A stretch of 64,000 bases of DNA, from the NCBI GenBank assembly GCA_009777535.1, contig WRLP01000003.1, forward strand, positions 100,504 through 164,503, written 5' to 3'. Position numbers and translations under genes: made by a program. Below, piece by piece: positions 1 through 8,021 of the stretch. The number at the start of each line of letters is the position of its first letter. Within the stretch, counting starts at the first letter, position 1. This DNA comes from Treponema sp. Its GTDB lineage: Bacteria; Spirochaetota; Spirochaetia; Treponematales; Breznakiellaceae. The notes under the pieces were generated by a model. It was not told the DNA's origin and did not search any database. It saw only the letters and a list, made by a program, of their open reading frames with translations.

Positions 1-581
1 CGAATGCGTATCTCTCTGTCGCTCCAGTATTCATAGCCGAACTCTGTTTCTGATACTTCGATGAACTGCACAGTATCCGGCGCAAAAGGATTGTACAGCG
101 ACGGTTCGAATTCCCATGTAAAAAAAACCCCGCCATTTTCCCGCGAACTGCCAAAATTATTCCCGGTGATGGTTATCAGGGTTCCTGCCGCGCCCGTTCT
201 GGGATTTACTGAAATGATCCCCGGTTCAAATCCCAAATCCCCTCCTTCGACAGGCCGGGGTACTGCGGCTGAATTTGAAAAAAGAACACCGTTGCTTTTT
301 TTCCCTTTTACATGTACATAAACAAGCCCCGACTCCCCGGATTCCGGAACCCTTACCATTATGTGATCATCCTGCCAGGCATGGTACGATGATCTGGTTG
401 GGGAAGTTCCGGCAATTGTTATATACGCTTCTTCCTGTTCCGTTCCGAAATTAACTCCCCTAAGGGTAATTATCTCTCCCATTCTTCCGATTTTAGGGTC
501 AATAGATTCTATCACCGGAGATTTGGCTTTACATGAGAATAGCAATGCCGCCAGGCCGGCAATTATATATATTTTATTCAT
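1..581 (-). CDS. IPT/TIG-domain lipoprotein, C-terminus beyond the window
   Basis: Reading from an ATG at 581 toward position 1, the frame stays open to the window edge (193 full codons). The N-terminus is a lipoprotein signal with lipobox LFSC, so it is probably membrane-anchored. Two segments, starting near residues 22 and 110, have the IPT/TIG look (SIDPKIGRMGEIITLRGVNF and SVNPRTGAAGTLITITGNNF), the Ig-like fold of surface and adhesion proteins. The start overlaps the stop of the upstream gene by 8 bp, so it is the fourth gene of the ECF sigma operon. No catalytic domain is visible in the portion present. The role as a cell-surface binding protein is inferred. Confidence 0.75.
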   Translation of the reverse strand, partial: MNKIYIIAGLAALLFSCKAKSPVIESIDPKIGRMGEIITLRGVNFGTEQEEAYITIAGTSPTRSSYHAWQDDHIMVRVPESGESGLVYVHVKGKKSNGVLFSNSAAVPRPVEGGDLGFEPGIISVNPRTGAAGTLITITGNNFGSSRENGGVFFTWEFEPSLYNPFAPDTVQFIEVSETEFGYEYWSDREIRI

Positions 582-1077
582 TTTGTTCAGCGGCGGCCTC
601 GGCAGACTCTGATTCCCCGTATGGTTTAATTATCAGCATTATTTCTATAAAGGCCTTGTCTAAATCGCGTACCGGGCCAAGAGGAAAGAAATAGATCGGT
701 TCGTTAAAATCCAGGGGAATGGTTTGTATGGAAGTATGATAGCGAATGCCTTCGTCCGGAACATCTATCCAAATCTGCCCCTGGGCTACGAGTATGTTTC
801 CTCCCCTCATGCGGATAAACGGAGTGAATTGAACCGCAACAACCAAATTAGAACCGACCAGCTTTAAGCCAACCGGATTGCCGGGAATTGTAAAGCGCCG
901 GTGGCTCTCGTTCCAGATTACCACCTGCTCCTGTTCAAGTACACGCGCGCTGATGTCAAGGCTAAGAGCCCTGCCCCTGAATCTTTGCTGCCACGGCGGC
1001 GGGCTGGGATCATCGGCATAAATGTTTGCAACGGTAAAAATAAGAACGATATTAAACAGGCACAGTTTACGGTACAT
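574..1077 (-). CDS. Secreted protein of unknown function, ECF operon
   Basis: 167 aa with a cleavable signal peptide at residues 1-21 (ending NIYA) and a proline-rich start of the mature part (DDPSPPP). I do not recognise the family. The mature part is short and beta-rich in appearance, with no cysteine and an acidic C-terminus rich in Glu and Ala. It starts 1 bp after the anti-sigma gene and overlaps the TIG lipoprotein gene by 8 bp, so all four genes should be one transcript. By context it is an envelope protein, either a target or a sensor partner of the sigma/anti-sigma pair. That link is inference. Confidence 0.6.
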   Translation of the reverse strand: MYRKLCLFNIVLIFTVANIYADDPSPPPWQQRFRGRALSLDISARVLEQEQVVIWNESHRRFTIPGNPVGLKLVGSNLVVAVQFTPFIRMRGGNILVAQGQIWIDVPDEGIRYHTSIQTIPLDFNEPIYFFPLGPVRDLDKAFIEIMLIIKPYGESESAEAAAEQNE

Positions 1078-1078
1078 T

Positions 1079-1663
1079 CTAGGGCCTGCTCCTTGAATAA
1101 TCCGCCGCTCTTACAATGGCCGGTTCGCCTGAACTTATAAAGTTCCTGCTTTCCGGCAGGCGGAGAATAAGAATATCCCCGCTGTCGAACCCCCCAAGGT
1201 ATTGTAACACGCCACTCATGTCGGAAGCAGGTACAGCTCCCGGCAGGGCTTCATCCAGCGTTAGAACCATGTTCGGGGTTACTGCCATATCGGGCGGCTC
1301 ATCACTTCGCCTGCCCTGTACCAGGAAAACTGACAGGAAGAGGAGCAGCACCGCAGCGGCCGCCGCAGGCAATGGAATTGATATTCTACGCTGCCAGATA
1401 CTTGGGGAGCGGTCTGACCCGCTGTTTTGGTAAAGCGGCCGCATTTGCCTGGATTCCAGGCGCCGCCATACCCGCTCTTTTGCCGCTTCTACGAATGCGT
1501 TCTCCCCTAGAGCGGCATTGTCGCCGGCAAAAAGCGCCTTATACCTTTCAAGGCGCTGTGCGCATTTGGTACATTCCGATAAATGGCTTTCCATTTTTTC
1601 TTTCCAGGGCGAGGGAAGTTCCCCGTCCAGATAAACCGAAAGAAGCTGTTGATCAGGACACAT
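1079..1663 (-). CDS. Anti-sigma factor with zinc-finger (zf-HC2) and one membrane segment
   Basis: 194 aa. The N-terminus has the anti-sigma zinc-binding pattern with C2, H27, C31 and C34 (HLSECTKC). A linker follows, then one hydrophobic membrane span at about residues 96-117, then an outer domain of about 75 residues. Such proteins hold their ECF sigma factor at the membrane until an envelope signal releases it. The gene overlaps the end of the sigma gene by 11 bp, the usual order for a cognate pair. The signal sensed cannot be read from the sequence. Confidence 0.85.
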   Translation of the reverse strand: MCPDQQLLSVYLDGELPSPWKEKMESHLSECTKCAQRLERYKALFAGDNAALGENAFVEAAKERVWRRLESRQMRPLYQNSGSDRSPSIWQRRISIPLPAAAAAVLLLFLSVFLVQGRRSDEPPDMAVTPNMVLTLDEALPGAVPASDMSGVLQYLGGFDSGDILILRLPESRNFISSGEPAIVRAADYSRSRP

Positions 1664-2207
1664 TCAAACCACCTTGTAATAGTGCGGCAAGCCTTTCCCT
1701 TGCCCTGAATACCCGGACTTTAACATTTCCTTCACTAATGCCAAGTACTCTTCCTATTTCCTTATAGTTCATTTCAGCATACTCTTTGAAAATCAACGCC
1801 ATTTTTAAATTTTCCGGCAATTTATTCAGGGCTTCTTTTACTTCCGCCATTACTTCCTTTTTAACAAGATGCAGCTCTCCGGTTTCCACCTGCCTGACAT
1901 CTTCCCTGAATGCCTTTTGATATGCCTTCCTTTCACGCTCCTTGCGTTTTGCGTAGTTCAGAGCGGCATTTTTTACGACCCGAATCAGCCAGTATTTCGC
2001 TTCCTCCTGATTTGGAAAAACCATGTTTTTTTCGTACATCCGAAAAAAACTTTCCTGGCATAAATCCTCCGCCGCTTCTTCGCTGCCCGCAATCCGGTAA
2101 GCCACTCTGAACAGAATCGGAAAAGCCGAATCATAAACGCGCCGGAATTCGTCCCAAGCCATACCGCTGCCCGCAGCATAAGCTTTAATATCGGCGTTTT
2201 TAGTCAT
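1653..2207 (-). CDS. ECF-type RNA polymerase sigma factor
   Basis: 184 aa from the preferred ATG at 2207. It has a sigma-70 region 2 (AAEDLCQESFFRMYEK through KYWLIRVVKNAALNYAKRK) and a region 4 helix-turn-helix (LPENLKMALIFKEY through GISEGNVKVRVFRARERL). There is no region 1 or 3, as expected for group 4 factors. The frame continues upstream to an ATG at 2282, but those 25 codons resemble no family N-terminus. A GGA lies about 12 nt before the 2207 ATG, a weak ribosome site, so the start is not certain. It heads a four-gene operon with its anti-sigma factor and two exported proteins. Confidence 0.88.
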   Translation of the reverse strand: MTKNADIKAYAAGSGMAWDEFRRVYDSAFPILFRVAYRIAGSEEAAEDLCQESFFRMYEKNMVFPNQEEAKYWLIRVVKNAALNYAKRKERERKAYQKAFREDVRQVETGELHLVKKEVMAEVKEALNKLPENLKMALIFKEYAEMNYKEIGRVLGISEGNVKVRVFRARERLAALLQGGLNVS

Positions 2208-2306
2208 TCTGCTATTTTCCAATTTTTCTTCTATACCAGAAAACAAGCCTTTTCTCCAATTGTTACATTGGTCTGTATGCAAAATCGGTTGCTTTGCGGA
2301 CAGACT

Positions 2307-3731
2307 CTATGGGGCAATCCGGCGCCAAACCGTTCCGCCCGGCCCGTCTTCCAGCATTATACCCTTTTCTTTAAGATTCTGTCGAATATTGTCCGCCAGG
2401 GCAAAATCTTTCGCCTTTTTTGCCTCCGCCCGCTTGGCGATAAGCCCCTCTATTTCCTGTGCATTAGCTTCATCTTCAGCGGTTTCTTCCATATTACTAC
2501 AGGCGGATTCCAGGCCAAGTCCCAGAACCCTGTCCATGTCAAAAACCGCTGCCAGAGTATCTGGCTGCCCTTTTTTTACCAGCCCCCACAGTTCCGCCAA
2601 TGCCCGCGGGGTAGAAAGATCGTCTTCCATGGCTTTATTGAAGGCTTGCAGATATTTTCCGGCTTCTGTGCCAGGTGCGGCGCTGATATGGTTTGCAGTC
2701 TTTGCCGCCAAAGCGCGAACCTTTTCAACAAGCGATCTTCGTGCGTTTTTTGCCCCCTGCATACCTTCCCGGGAAAATTGCAACTGGCTGCGGTAGTGGC
2801 CACCCAGCAGGAAATACCTGTAATCCAGCGGATCGTATCCCTCATCAATTATATTTTGCAGAGTTAGGAAACCACCGGCGGATTTTGACATTTTATTCTT
2901 GTCCAATACAAGGAATTCATTGTGCAGCCAAAAATTGACCCAGGGCCTTTTTCCTGTAGCAGCCTCGCTCTGGGCAATCTCGTTTGTGTGATGAACCGGA
3001 ATGTGATCGATGCCTCCGGCGTGAATGTCAATATTCTCCCCCAGATATTTCATGCTCATTGCCGAACACTCAATATGCCAGCCGGGATAACCGCGTCCCC
3101 AGGGGCTGTCCCAGACAAGGGCTTGGTTTTCAAATTTGCTCTTTGTAAACCAAAGAACAAAGTCGTTGGGATTGCGTTTATTTTCGTCGGCGCCTATACG
3201 GACTCCGGCCTGCTGATCTTCCATTTTGAGCATGGCAAGTTCGCCGTAGGAAGGAAAACGTGAAATGTCAAAGTAAAGATTTCCCCCTGAAAAATAGGTA
3301 AAGTCGTTTTTTTCGATTTTTTCAATCAGGGCAATCATTTCGGCTATGTGCTCTGTGGCTTTGCAGATTATATCCGGCCGGATAATATTCAGCCTGTCCG
3401 TATCGTGAAAAAAAGCCTTTGTGTAAAAGGCCGCAATTTCAAGAACACTCTTGCCCCTCTCCTCGGCGCTCTTTACCATTTTGTCTTCGCCATCGTCATT
3501 GTCGCCGGTAAGATGACCGACATCGGTAACATTCATTACATGGTTTACTTCGTATCCGGCGCGGCGCAGGGAGCGGACAAGAATGTCGTGAAATACATAG
3601 GCGCGTAAATTCCCGATATGGGCAAAGTTATATACGGTCGGGCCGCAGCCGTAAAAGCCGACCCTTCCTTCCTGCAAAGGTTGAAATGTCATGCGCCGCC
3701 GGCCAAGGGTGTTAAATAGGGTAAAAGCCAT
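2307..3731 (-). CDS. cysS: Cysteinyl-tRNA synthetase
   Basis: 474 aa, normal length. This class I synthetase charges tRNA-Cys with cysteine in the cytosol. The HIGH motif is present as HIGN at residues 38-41, and KMSKS sits at about 280-284. The zinc-site cysteine of GCGPTVYN is at residue 29, and the WHIECSAMS and HHTNEIAQSEA motifs typical of CysRS are present. The ATG at 3731 has no Shine-Dalgarno site but is preceded by TATCCT exactly 6 nt away, so the mRNA may be leaderless. It lies about 100 bp upstream of the ECF sigma gene, on the same strand. Confidence 0.97.
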   Translation of the reverse strand: MAFTLFNTLGRRRMTFQPLQEGRVGFYGCGPTVYNFAHIGNLRAYVFHDILVRSLRRAGYEVNHVMNVTDVGHLTGDNDDGEDKMVKSAEERGKSVLEIAAFYTKAFFHDTDRLNIIRPDIICKATEHIAEMIALIEKIEKNDFTYFSGGNLYFDISRFPSYGELAMLKMEDQQAGVRIGADENKRNPNDFVLWFTKSKFENQALVWDSPWGRGYPGWHIECSAMSMKYLGENIDIHAGGIDHIPVHHTNEIAQSEAATGKRPWVNFWLHNEFLVLDKNKMSKSAGGFLTLQNIIDEGYDPLDYRYFLLGGHYRSQLQFSREGMQGAKNARRSLVEKVRALAAKTANHISAAPGTEAGKYLQAFNKAMEDDLSTPRALAELWGLVKKGQPDTLAAVFDMDRVLGLGLESACSNMEETAEDEANAQEIEGLIAKRAEAKKAKDFALADNIRQNLKEKGIMLEDGPGGTVWRRIAP

Positions 3732-3737
3732 GTTTTT

Positions 3738-3766
3738 AGGATAGGGGAAAACGGGGAAAAAATCTA
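3738..3766 (-). promoter_or_regulatory. Possible leaderless promoter of cysS
   Basis: On the minus strand TATCCT (3738-3743) lies 6 nt before the cysS ATG. A weak -35 (TAGATT, 3761-3766) sits at 17-bp spacing. The fit to the -35 consensus is poor. The case rests on the -10 position, shared with several other genes in the window. Confidence 0.35.
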
Positions 3767-3882
3767 CGGCACAAACCTAAACCGAAAAAGGCACGTTGCT
3801 GTGAAACTCTGGGAACAATGTTGTGTTAGGCACTGAATTTGCACCGGTTTTTTTGCTTTTGTCAGATATTCAGATATATTGT

Positions 3883-5163
3883 TTACTCTACTGACAAAAG
3901 TGTTCCCATGAATATCGGCAAATTAGTGTCGTTGTCAATTATAGCGTAAACAAACGGCCGGTCAAGTATGACATACTTGGGAGGGGGCGGGACGCTTGTT
4001 ATTCCGCCTACCTCAATTACTGTAGCCGCGCCTGCTTTTGTACCACGCTCATCAACCGCAATATTGGCCTTATGCATTACTTTGTTAATCCACAAATCGC
4101 CATATATCCAATTGCCCATGCGCGATAAGTCTGCTGTTTTTTTACAGAAGGCATCCTCTATACCCATAGCTATAAGCGCGTCATTCATTGTAACCTCATA
4201 TTCATAATCGAATTTCGGCAGTGCTGCCACTACACGGGCAGAATAGGCATTTCCCATAAGATTTAAAAATTTTTCGCCCGATAGCATATCAACGTAGTCA
4301 AATATATCAATATCTACTTCCGGTAAAATGGCAGCAAAGCTATAACGCCCACTGTAGTACGGCTTGATGAAGCCTGTTTCGTTGTCGCCCTGAAAAAATA
4401 AATTTTCTGACGAATACATAAATTCAGCGGGTTGAGTCTGGCTATTATGGTTGGTAAACTCCTCGCTGCGAATACTATTTTCATTATAAATTTGTGCCCA
4501 TTCAGCATCAAATAAAATTGTATTTATAAGATACAAAACTGCCTCTTCTGGAATAGAATCCAACATCTGTTCAATAAGTCCGTCAGTTGCTTCGCTTATC
4601 CAGGCGTTTATGTCATTAACCGTTTCTTCGTCAAATGGTGCGGCAAAAGCATCAGCGCCGAAGTAGTCCGCGTTTGTTTGAAGAAAATCAATGTTGGGTG
4701 TAAAACCTAAATTCTTAAACCAAATTGAATTTGAAATACTTAGGAATTCCTTTGGCTGGCTGGATAAACTGTTTGCAAAAGAATACAAATATGTATTTAA
4801 TTTAGAGATAGACATACCGCCGCCAATAACCTGTTCCATTTGCGTAAGCGTGTTTCCGTCTGCACCATTTGCCGCCATTGCAAGCGCAAGTAAAACAGAT
4901 GTGGGTGAAATAATCGAATTTTTTTCATCTGAAAGCACAGCCCTGAATAAGTCGAGCGAAAAATCCGCTGCCGCGATTCTGAACTGGTCATCCAACTCGG
5001 CTGATTCTGCCGATTGGGCGATAATGTCCTGCATTAAATCCGCATATTGAATTCCTGGATTGGGCTCTGTTACATCCTGTGTTTGAATTTCTGAATCGCA
5101 CCCCAACAGCACAAAGCCAAAGATACTCATCGTAAAGACAAGAGCAAAAGCAAATTTGTTCAT
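3883..5163 (-). CDS. Serpin-family protease inhibitor, lipoprotein
   Basis: 426 aa. The lipobox LLGC places the lipid anchor on Cys22, so the inhibitor should sit on the periplasmic or outer face of the envelope. The serpin body runs from about residue 65 to the end. It includes SIISPTSVLLALAMAANGA, the HKANIAVDERGTKAGA hinge and a C-terminal RPFVYAI strand. The hinge is of inhibitory type, with small residues after G-T. By alignment with alpha-1-antitrypsin from memory, P1 falls on about Ile388, followed by Thr-Ser, which would suit elastase-like or chymotrypsin-like proteases. Serpins are patchy in bacteria, so transfer is possible. The gene has its own strong promoter and an AGGAGG ribosome site. 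Confidence 0.92.
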   Translation of the reverse strand: MNKFAFALVFTMSIFGFVLLGCDSEIQTQDVTEPNPGIQYADLMQDIIAQSAESAELDDQFRIAAADFSLDLFRAVLSDEKNSIISPTSVLLALAMAANGADGNTLTQMEQVIGGGMSISKLNTYLYSFANSLSSQPKEFLSISNSIWFKNLGFTPNIDFLQTNADYFGADAFAAPFDEETVNDINAWISEATDGLIEQMLDSIPEEAVLYLINTILFDAEWAQIYNENSIRSEEFTNHNSQTQPAEFMYSSENLFFQGDNETGFIKPYYSGRYSFAAILPEVDIDIFDYVDMLSGEKFLNLMGNAYSARVVAALPKFDYEYEVTMNDALIAMGIEDAFCKKTADLSRMGNWIYGDLWINKVMHKANIAVDERGTKAGAATVIEVGGITSVPPPPKYVILDRPFVYAIIDNDTNLPIFMGTLLSVE

Positions 5164-5201
5164 GGAAGCCTCCTGAAAATGTTTTACACTATGTCATTAA
5201 C

Positions 5202-5230
5202 ATAATATCATATTCACATTAGTTTGTCAA
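5202..5230 (-). promoter_or_regulatory. Consensus sigma-70 promoter of the serpin gene
   Basis: On the minus strand TTGACA (5225-5230) is followed after exactly 17 bp by TATTAT (5202-5207). The predicted transcript has a leader of about 30 nt containing AGGAGG before the ATG at 5163. This is a conventional promoter and leader, unlike the leaderless type seen elsewhere in the window. Confidence 0.8.
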
Positions 5231-5367
5231 TTTTTAGAAGTTATATTATTTTTTTTTATTCGTGGCGAGGGTTGTTGATTATTGGTATTTGTGAAGAGAC
5301 GGGGTCTGCACAACCCAGCCGTAGATCCTCCTGGTTTTCCCTTTGTCAGAGTTACTGTAGTTTTGCA

Positions 5368-6603
5368 TCAAAAGCTCATTCCTATACTGAACGCGCCCTG
5401 GAAATAATCTTCCTTTACATTATAAGCGGCTCCAACGCCGATAGCTGGAATGGCCAGCCTGCTTAAATAAAAAGACAGCATTCCGGTAACGCCGTGATCG
5501 AACGAATCCCCCAGGATTGATCCGTGGGAATAGACAATCTGATAGGCTGCCGAGGCGGATATTGTCCCTGCCGGAAATTTAAAAAGATATTTTTCCAAAC
5601 CGGCTGACGCACCGGCGTAATGTTTTGCGGAAAAAGAGCCGGGCAGGATTGAAACCTGGGCGGAGGCAGGTGAGGACTCGAACAAGACCGGCACATCCGG
5701 CTCGAAAAGCATGCCTGTCTTAAAATTAAACCTGAAACCGGGAACAAAGGGTTTTTCCCATACGCCGCGGAAACTAAGTGAATGAAAGACCTGGCTGTCC
5801 TGGGAAATCCACAGGGAATAATTCAGCGAGGCTTCCTCCTGGGAAAGCAGATACCCGTCCCAGGTGCTTCTTTTAAGGGAAATTCCCGTATTCACGCCAA
5901 ATCGGCGTTGCCCTTCTTCCGGTCCGTTTTTGGCTTTTTCCTGATTTCGCAGTATTTTTTCGTTATACGAAAAAACAGCCGAAGCGGAAACGAGGTCGGT
6001 GTTTTCGAGTAACGGCGTGTCGAGTCCCAGCCTGCCCAGGATTGAATCCTGCTTGAAGCGGCGAAGAGTTTCATTGCGCTGGTTGCCGTCACTGCGTTCT
6101 TCACGCGAGAAGATGAACATGCCGTTCCAGCCCGGAAGGCGGCTGTCGGAAGGAGAATGAAAATAACCGCTTGTAACCACCCAGCCGTCGGGAAAGAAGA
6201 TTCCTGCCACAAAGAGTTTGTCGTTAAGGCCGAAAGCATTTGCGTCGTATATTGCCGCCCCGCCGCTTATGTCATCGGTGGTGATCATCAATACCGGAAC
6301 CGGAAAGACAGACCACTTTTCCCGTATTACGATTACAAGAATTTCATCATCAATTTCTACTGATATCGGCTCCAGTATTCCTGTGTCCAAAATGGCCGCC
6401 CACACTTCGTTTGTATCCAGTTTTTCTGTTTCGATGCCGATGAATTTCCGCAGCGGCCTTTCCGCGGTGGAAAGCCTTGTTCTTTTCAGCCCGTGTATGG
6501 AAATGCCGGTGATGTATCTGCCTTCGGCTGCATCAATGTCCTGAGCCCGCAGAAAGGAAACAGAAAGAAGTAAAATGATAATGAATACAAATGATTTTTT
6601 CAT
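5368..6603 (-). CDS. Omp85-like outer-membrane protein with one POTRA-like domain
   Basis: 411 aa from the ATG at 6603, which begins a clear signal peptide (MKKSFVFIIILLLSVSF, cut near LRAQ). Residues of roughly 25-95 look like a POTRA domain: ITGISIHGLKRTR, a helix-rich middle, then ILVIVIREKW. The rest is a run of alternating beta strands ending in FSIGMSF with a terminal Phe, typical of outer-membrane barrels. It is shorter than BamA (usually five POTRAs) and more like small Omp85 or patatin-type transport partners. A longer frame upstream to 6669 would run into the methyltransferase gene and is less likely. Confidence 0.7.
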   Translation of the reverse strand: MKKSFVFIIILLLSVSFLRAQDIDAAEGRYITGISIHGLKRTRLSTAERPLRKFIGIETEKLDTNEVWAAILDTGILEPISVEIDDEILVIVIREKWSVFPVPVLMITTDDISGGAAIYDANAFGLNDKLFVAGIFFPDGWVVTSGYFHSPSDSRLPGWNGMFIFSREERSDGNQRNETLRRFKQDSILGRLGLDTPLLENTDLVSASAVFSYNEKILRNQEKAKNGPEEGQRRFGVNTGISLKRSTWDGYLLSQEEASLNYSLWISQDSQVFHSLSFRGVWEKPFVPGFRFNFKTGMLFEPDVPVLFESSPASAQVSILPGSFSAKHYAGASAGLEKYLFKFPAGTISASAAYQIVYSHGSILGDSFDHGVTGMLSFYLSRLAIPAIGVGAAYNVKEDYFQGAFSIGMSF

Positions 6604-6609
6604 TTTGAT

Positions 6610-6638
6610 ATTATATCCGGCGCTTTTCCATAACTTAA
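6610..6638 (-). promoter_or_regulatory. Possible leaderless promoter of the Omp85-like gene
   Basis: A perfect TATAAT (6610-6615, minus strand) lies exactly 6 nt before the ATG at 6603. A weak -35 (TTAAGT, 6633-6638) is at 17 bp, inside the end of the methyltransferase gene. No Shine-Dalgarno site separates the -10 from the ATG. Confidence 0.5.
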
Positions 6639-7969
6639 GTATACACATATCCGAGCGCTCTGAAACCATTGCGCTTTATGTCGCCAAGGCGGCTGAAGCC
6701 TGCTGGTTTAACACGGTCAAACCGCTGGGCGTTTGAGGAACTGAAACCTGCAATGAATACTCCGCCCTCTGCAAGCAGCGCAGGCAGGGCTTCCCACAGG
6801 GCCTTAAATTGATCTGCTCCTTTCGCCAGCCGGCTCTGCGCAAGAATTTCCGGAAAGGCGGCGATAAAGCCGTATTGCCGCCGCCGGAGACCGGCCGCCG
6901 CTTCCAGCAGCCTGTCTGCGGCCAGCGTTAAATCGGCTGCCGGTACAATTACCGGCTCTGTTTTGCTTTCGGTATTCGCGGCATTATGCCGCGCCGCTTC
7001 GAGAGCCAGGATATTTCTCCCGGATAAAACCAGCGGCGGCGGCAGCAGCGATTCCTTGCGGAAAAATTCCGGCAGCCAACAGGAGAAAAAGCCCTGACCA
7101 CCCTCGTGTACAAGGCAGGCGGCGTCTGCGTTATGCGAAAGATGCCTGGCTCCGATCCGGCGCATCAGTTTTGCCGCCGCGATGACGGCGCCGCCGGGAT
7201 CGTCAAAACCTGGAGCGCCGTATACTGTTTTGATATTCACGGTAATATCTTCCAGCGAATGGCTGATGGAGTTTCTTATATAAAAAGGGCGGGCGTCAAG
7301 AAACCTTTTTCCGGTTTCTGCCGGCGCGGCATCAAAACCAAGTCCGTTTTTTCCATAAACAAAAACACTGTATTCAGCGCTTTTGTCTTCGAGAATAAAT
7401 TCCGCCCCGCATGTTTTAATTTTTTCCCGGAAAAAATTCGCCAGGGTGTGCACTGCAACCATGACGACCTTTCCGCCAGGGGCCAGCATGGCGGCAGCGC
7501 GACAAATGAAATCTTCCAGAACAGGAAGCCCCGCCTTTGCCGGAATATTGCACAGGATTAAATCATAATAGTTATCTGCGCCGGCAAGCATTGGCTCTGT
7601 ATGGGCTTTTAGAACACCGGCGGGAATTTTATTTTTTTTCGCGTTATGCTCCGTGAAAACACGCGCAAGTTCGTCCCTGTCCTGGGCGCGGACAACAAGG
7701 CCGCCGGTTCCGGTCTTCATCGCACCGATTGCCGCAGCCGCGCAGATGCCGATGACACCGATGCCGCAGCCGGCGTCGAGTACTGTCTGCGGCGGCGCTT
7801 TTCCGTTTTTAGCGTCTTCATCAAGTGTTTTTGATAATACTTTAAGAAGCAGCCGGGTGCCGCTGTCAATATCTTCAGAACTGAAAAGCCCCTGGGAAAG
7901 ATCAAAAATAAAATTGATGCCGCGAAATTTGAAGGGAACAGTTTTGGTTATGTAACAGCTTAAGTCCAC
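6635..7969 (-). CDS. Class I SAM-dependent methyltransferase, RsmC/RlmG-like
   Basis: 444 aa with a GTG start at 7969. The first half holds a Rossmann methyltransferase: motif I VLDAGCGIGVIG near residue 63, an acidic loop after the second strand (RAQDRDE), and DLILCNIPAKAG in the place of the NPPF-type motif IV of nucleic-acid N-methyltransferases. The second half lacks a motif I and may be a substrate-recognition or degenerate methyltransferase domain. RsmC and RlmG have the opposite order, with the catalytic part last, so neither name is used. RNA as the substrate is inferred from motif IV. Confidence 0.7.
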   Translation of the reverse strand: MDLSCYITKTVPFKFRGINFIFDLSQGLFSSEDIDSGTRLLLKVLSKTLDEDAKNGKAPPQTVLDAGCGIGVIGICAAAAIGAMKTGTGGLVVRAQDRDELARVFTEHNAKKNKIPAGVLKAHTEPMLAGADNYYDLILCNIPAKAGLPVLEDFICRAAAMLAPGGKVVMVAVHTLANFFREKIKTCGAEFILEDKSAEYSVFVYGKNGLGFDAAPAETGKRFLDARPFYIRNSISHSLEDITVNIKTVYGAPGFDDPGGAVIAAAKLMRRIGARHLSHNADAACLVHEGGQGFFSCWLPEFFRKESLLPPPLVLSGRNILALEAARHNAANTESKTEPVIVPAADLTLAADRLLEAAAGLRRRQYGFIAAFPEILAQSRLAKGADQFKALWEALPALLAEGGVFIAGFSSSNAQRFDRVKPAGFSRLGDIKRNGFRALGYVYT

Positions 7970-7975
7970 GTTTAT

Positions 7976-8004
7976 ATGTTGACGTGTTGAACTATTTATT
8001 ACAA
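7976..8004 (-). promoter_or_regulatory. Possible leaderless promoter of the methyltransferase gene
   Basis: On the minus strand TTGTAA (7999-8004) and CAACAT (7976-7981) are 17 bp apart, and the -10 ends 6 nt before the GTG at 7969. The -10 is weak (three of six). It overlaps the divergent mgtC promoter within a 52-bp gap. Confidence 0.35.
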
Positions 8005-8015
8005 GGCGATAGTAT
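7987..8015 (+). promoter_or_regulatory. Possible leaderless promoter of the mgtC-like gene
   Basis: TTGAAC (7987-7992), 17 bp, then TAGTAT (8010-8015), then 6 nt to the ATG at 8022. Transcription would begin at or next to the ATG. Confidence 0.55.
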
Positions 8016-8021
8016 TATCCA

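Noticed and set aside
2238..2266. TGTAAC (minus strand, 2261-2266) as an ECF -35 for autoregulation of the sigma operon
   Set aside because: The matching -10 region reads TTTTCT at 17 bp, which fits no ECF consensus that I know, and the sigma factor's own target is unknown.
3778..3851. AAACCG and CGGTTT as a terminator hairpin between cysS and the serpin gene
   Set aside because: The arms are only six bases and more than 60 bp apart, too far for an intrinsic terminator.
5224..5466. An 80-codon plus-strand frame between the serpin and Omp85-like genes
   Set aside because: It overlaps the serpin promoter and the end of the barrel gene, has no family features and no ribosome site.
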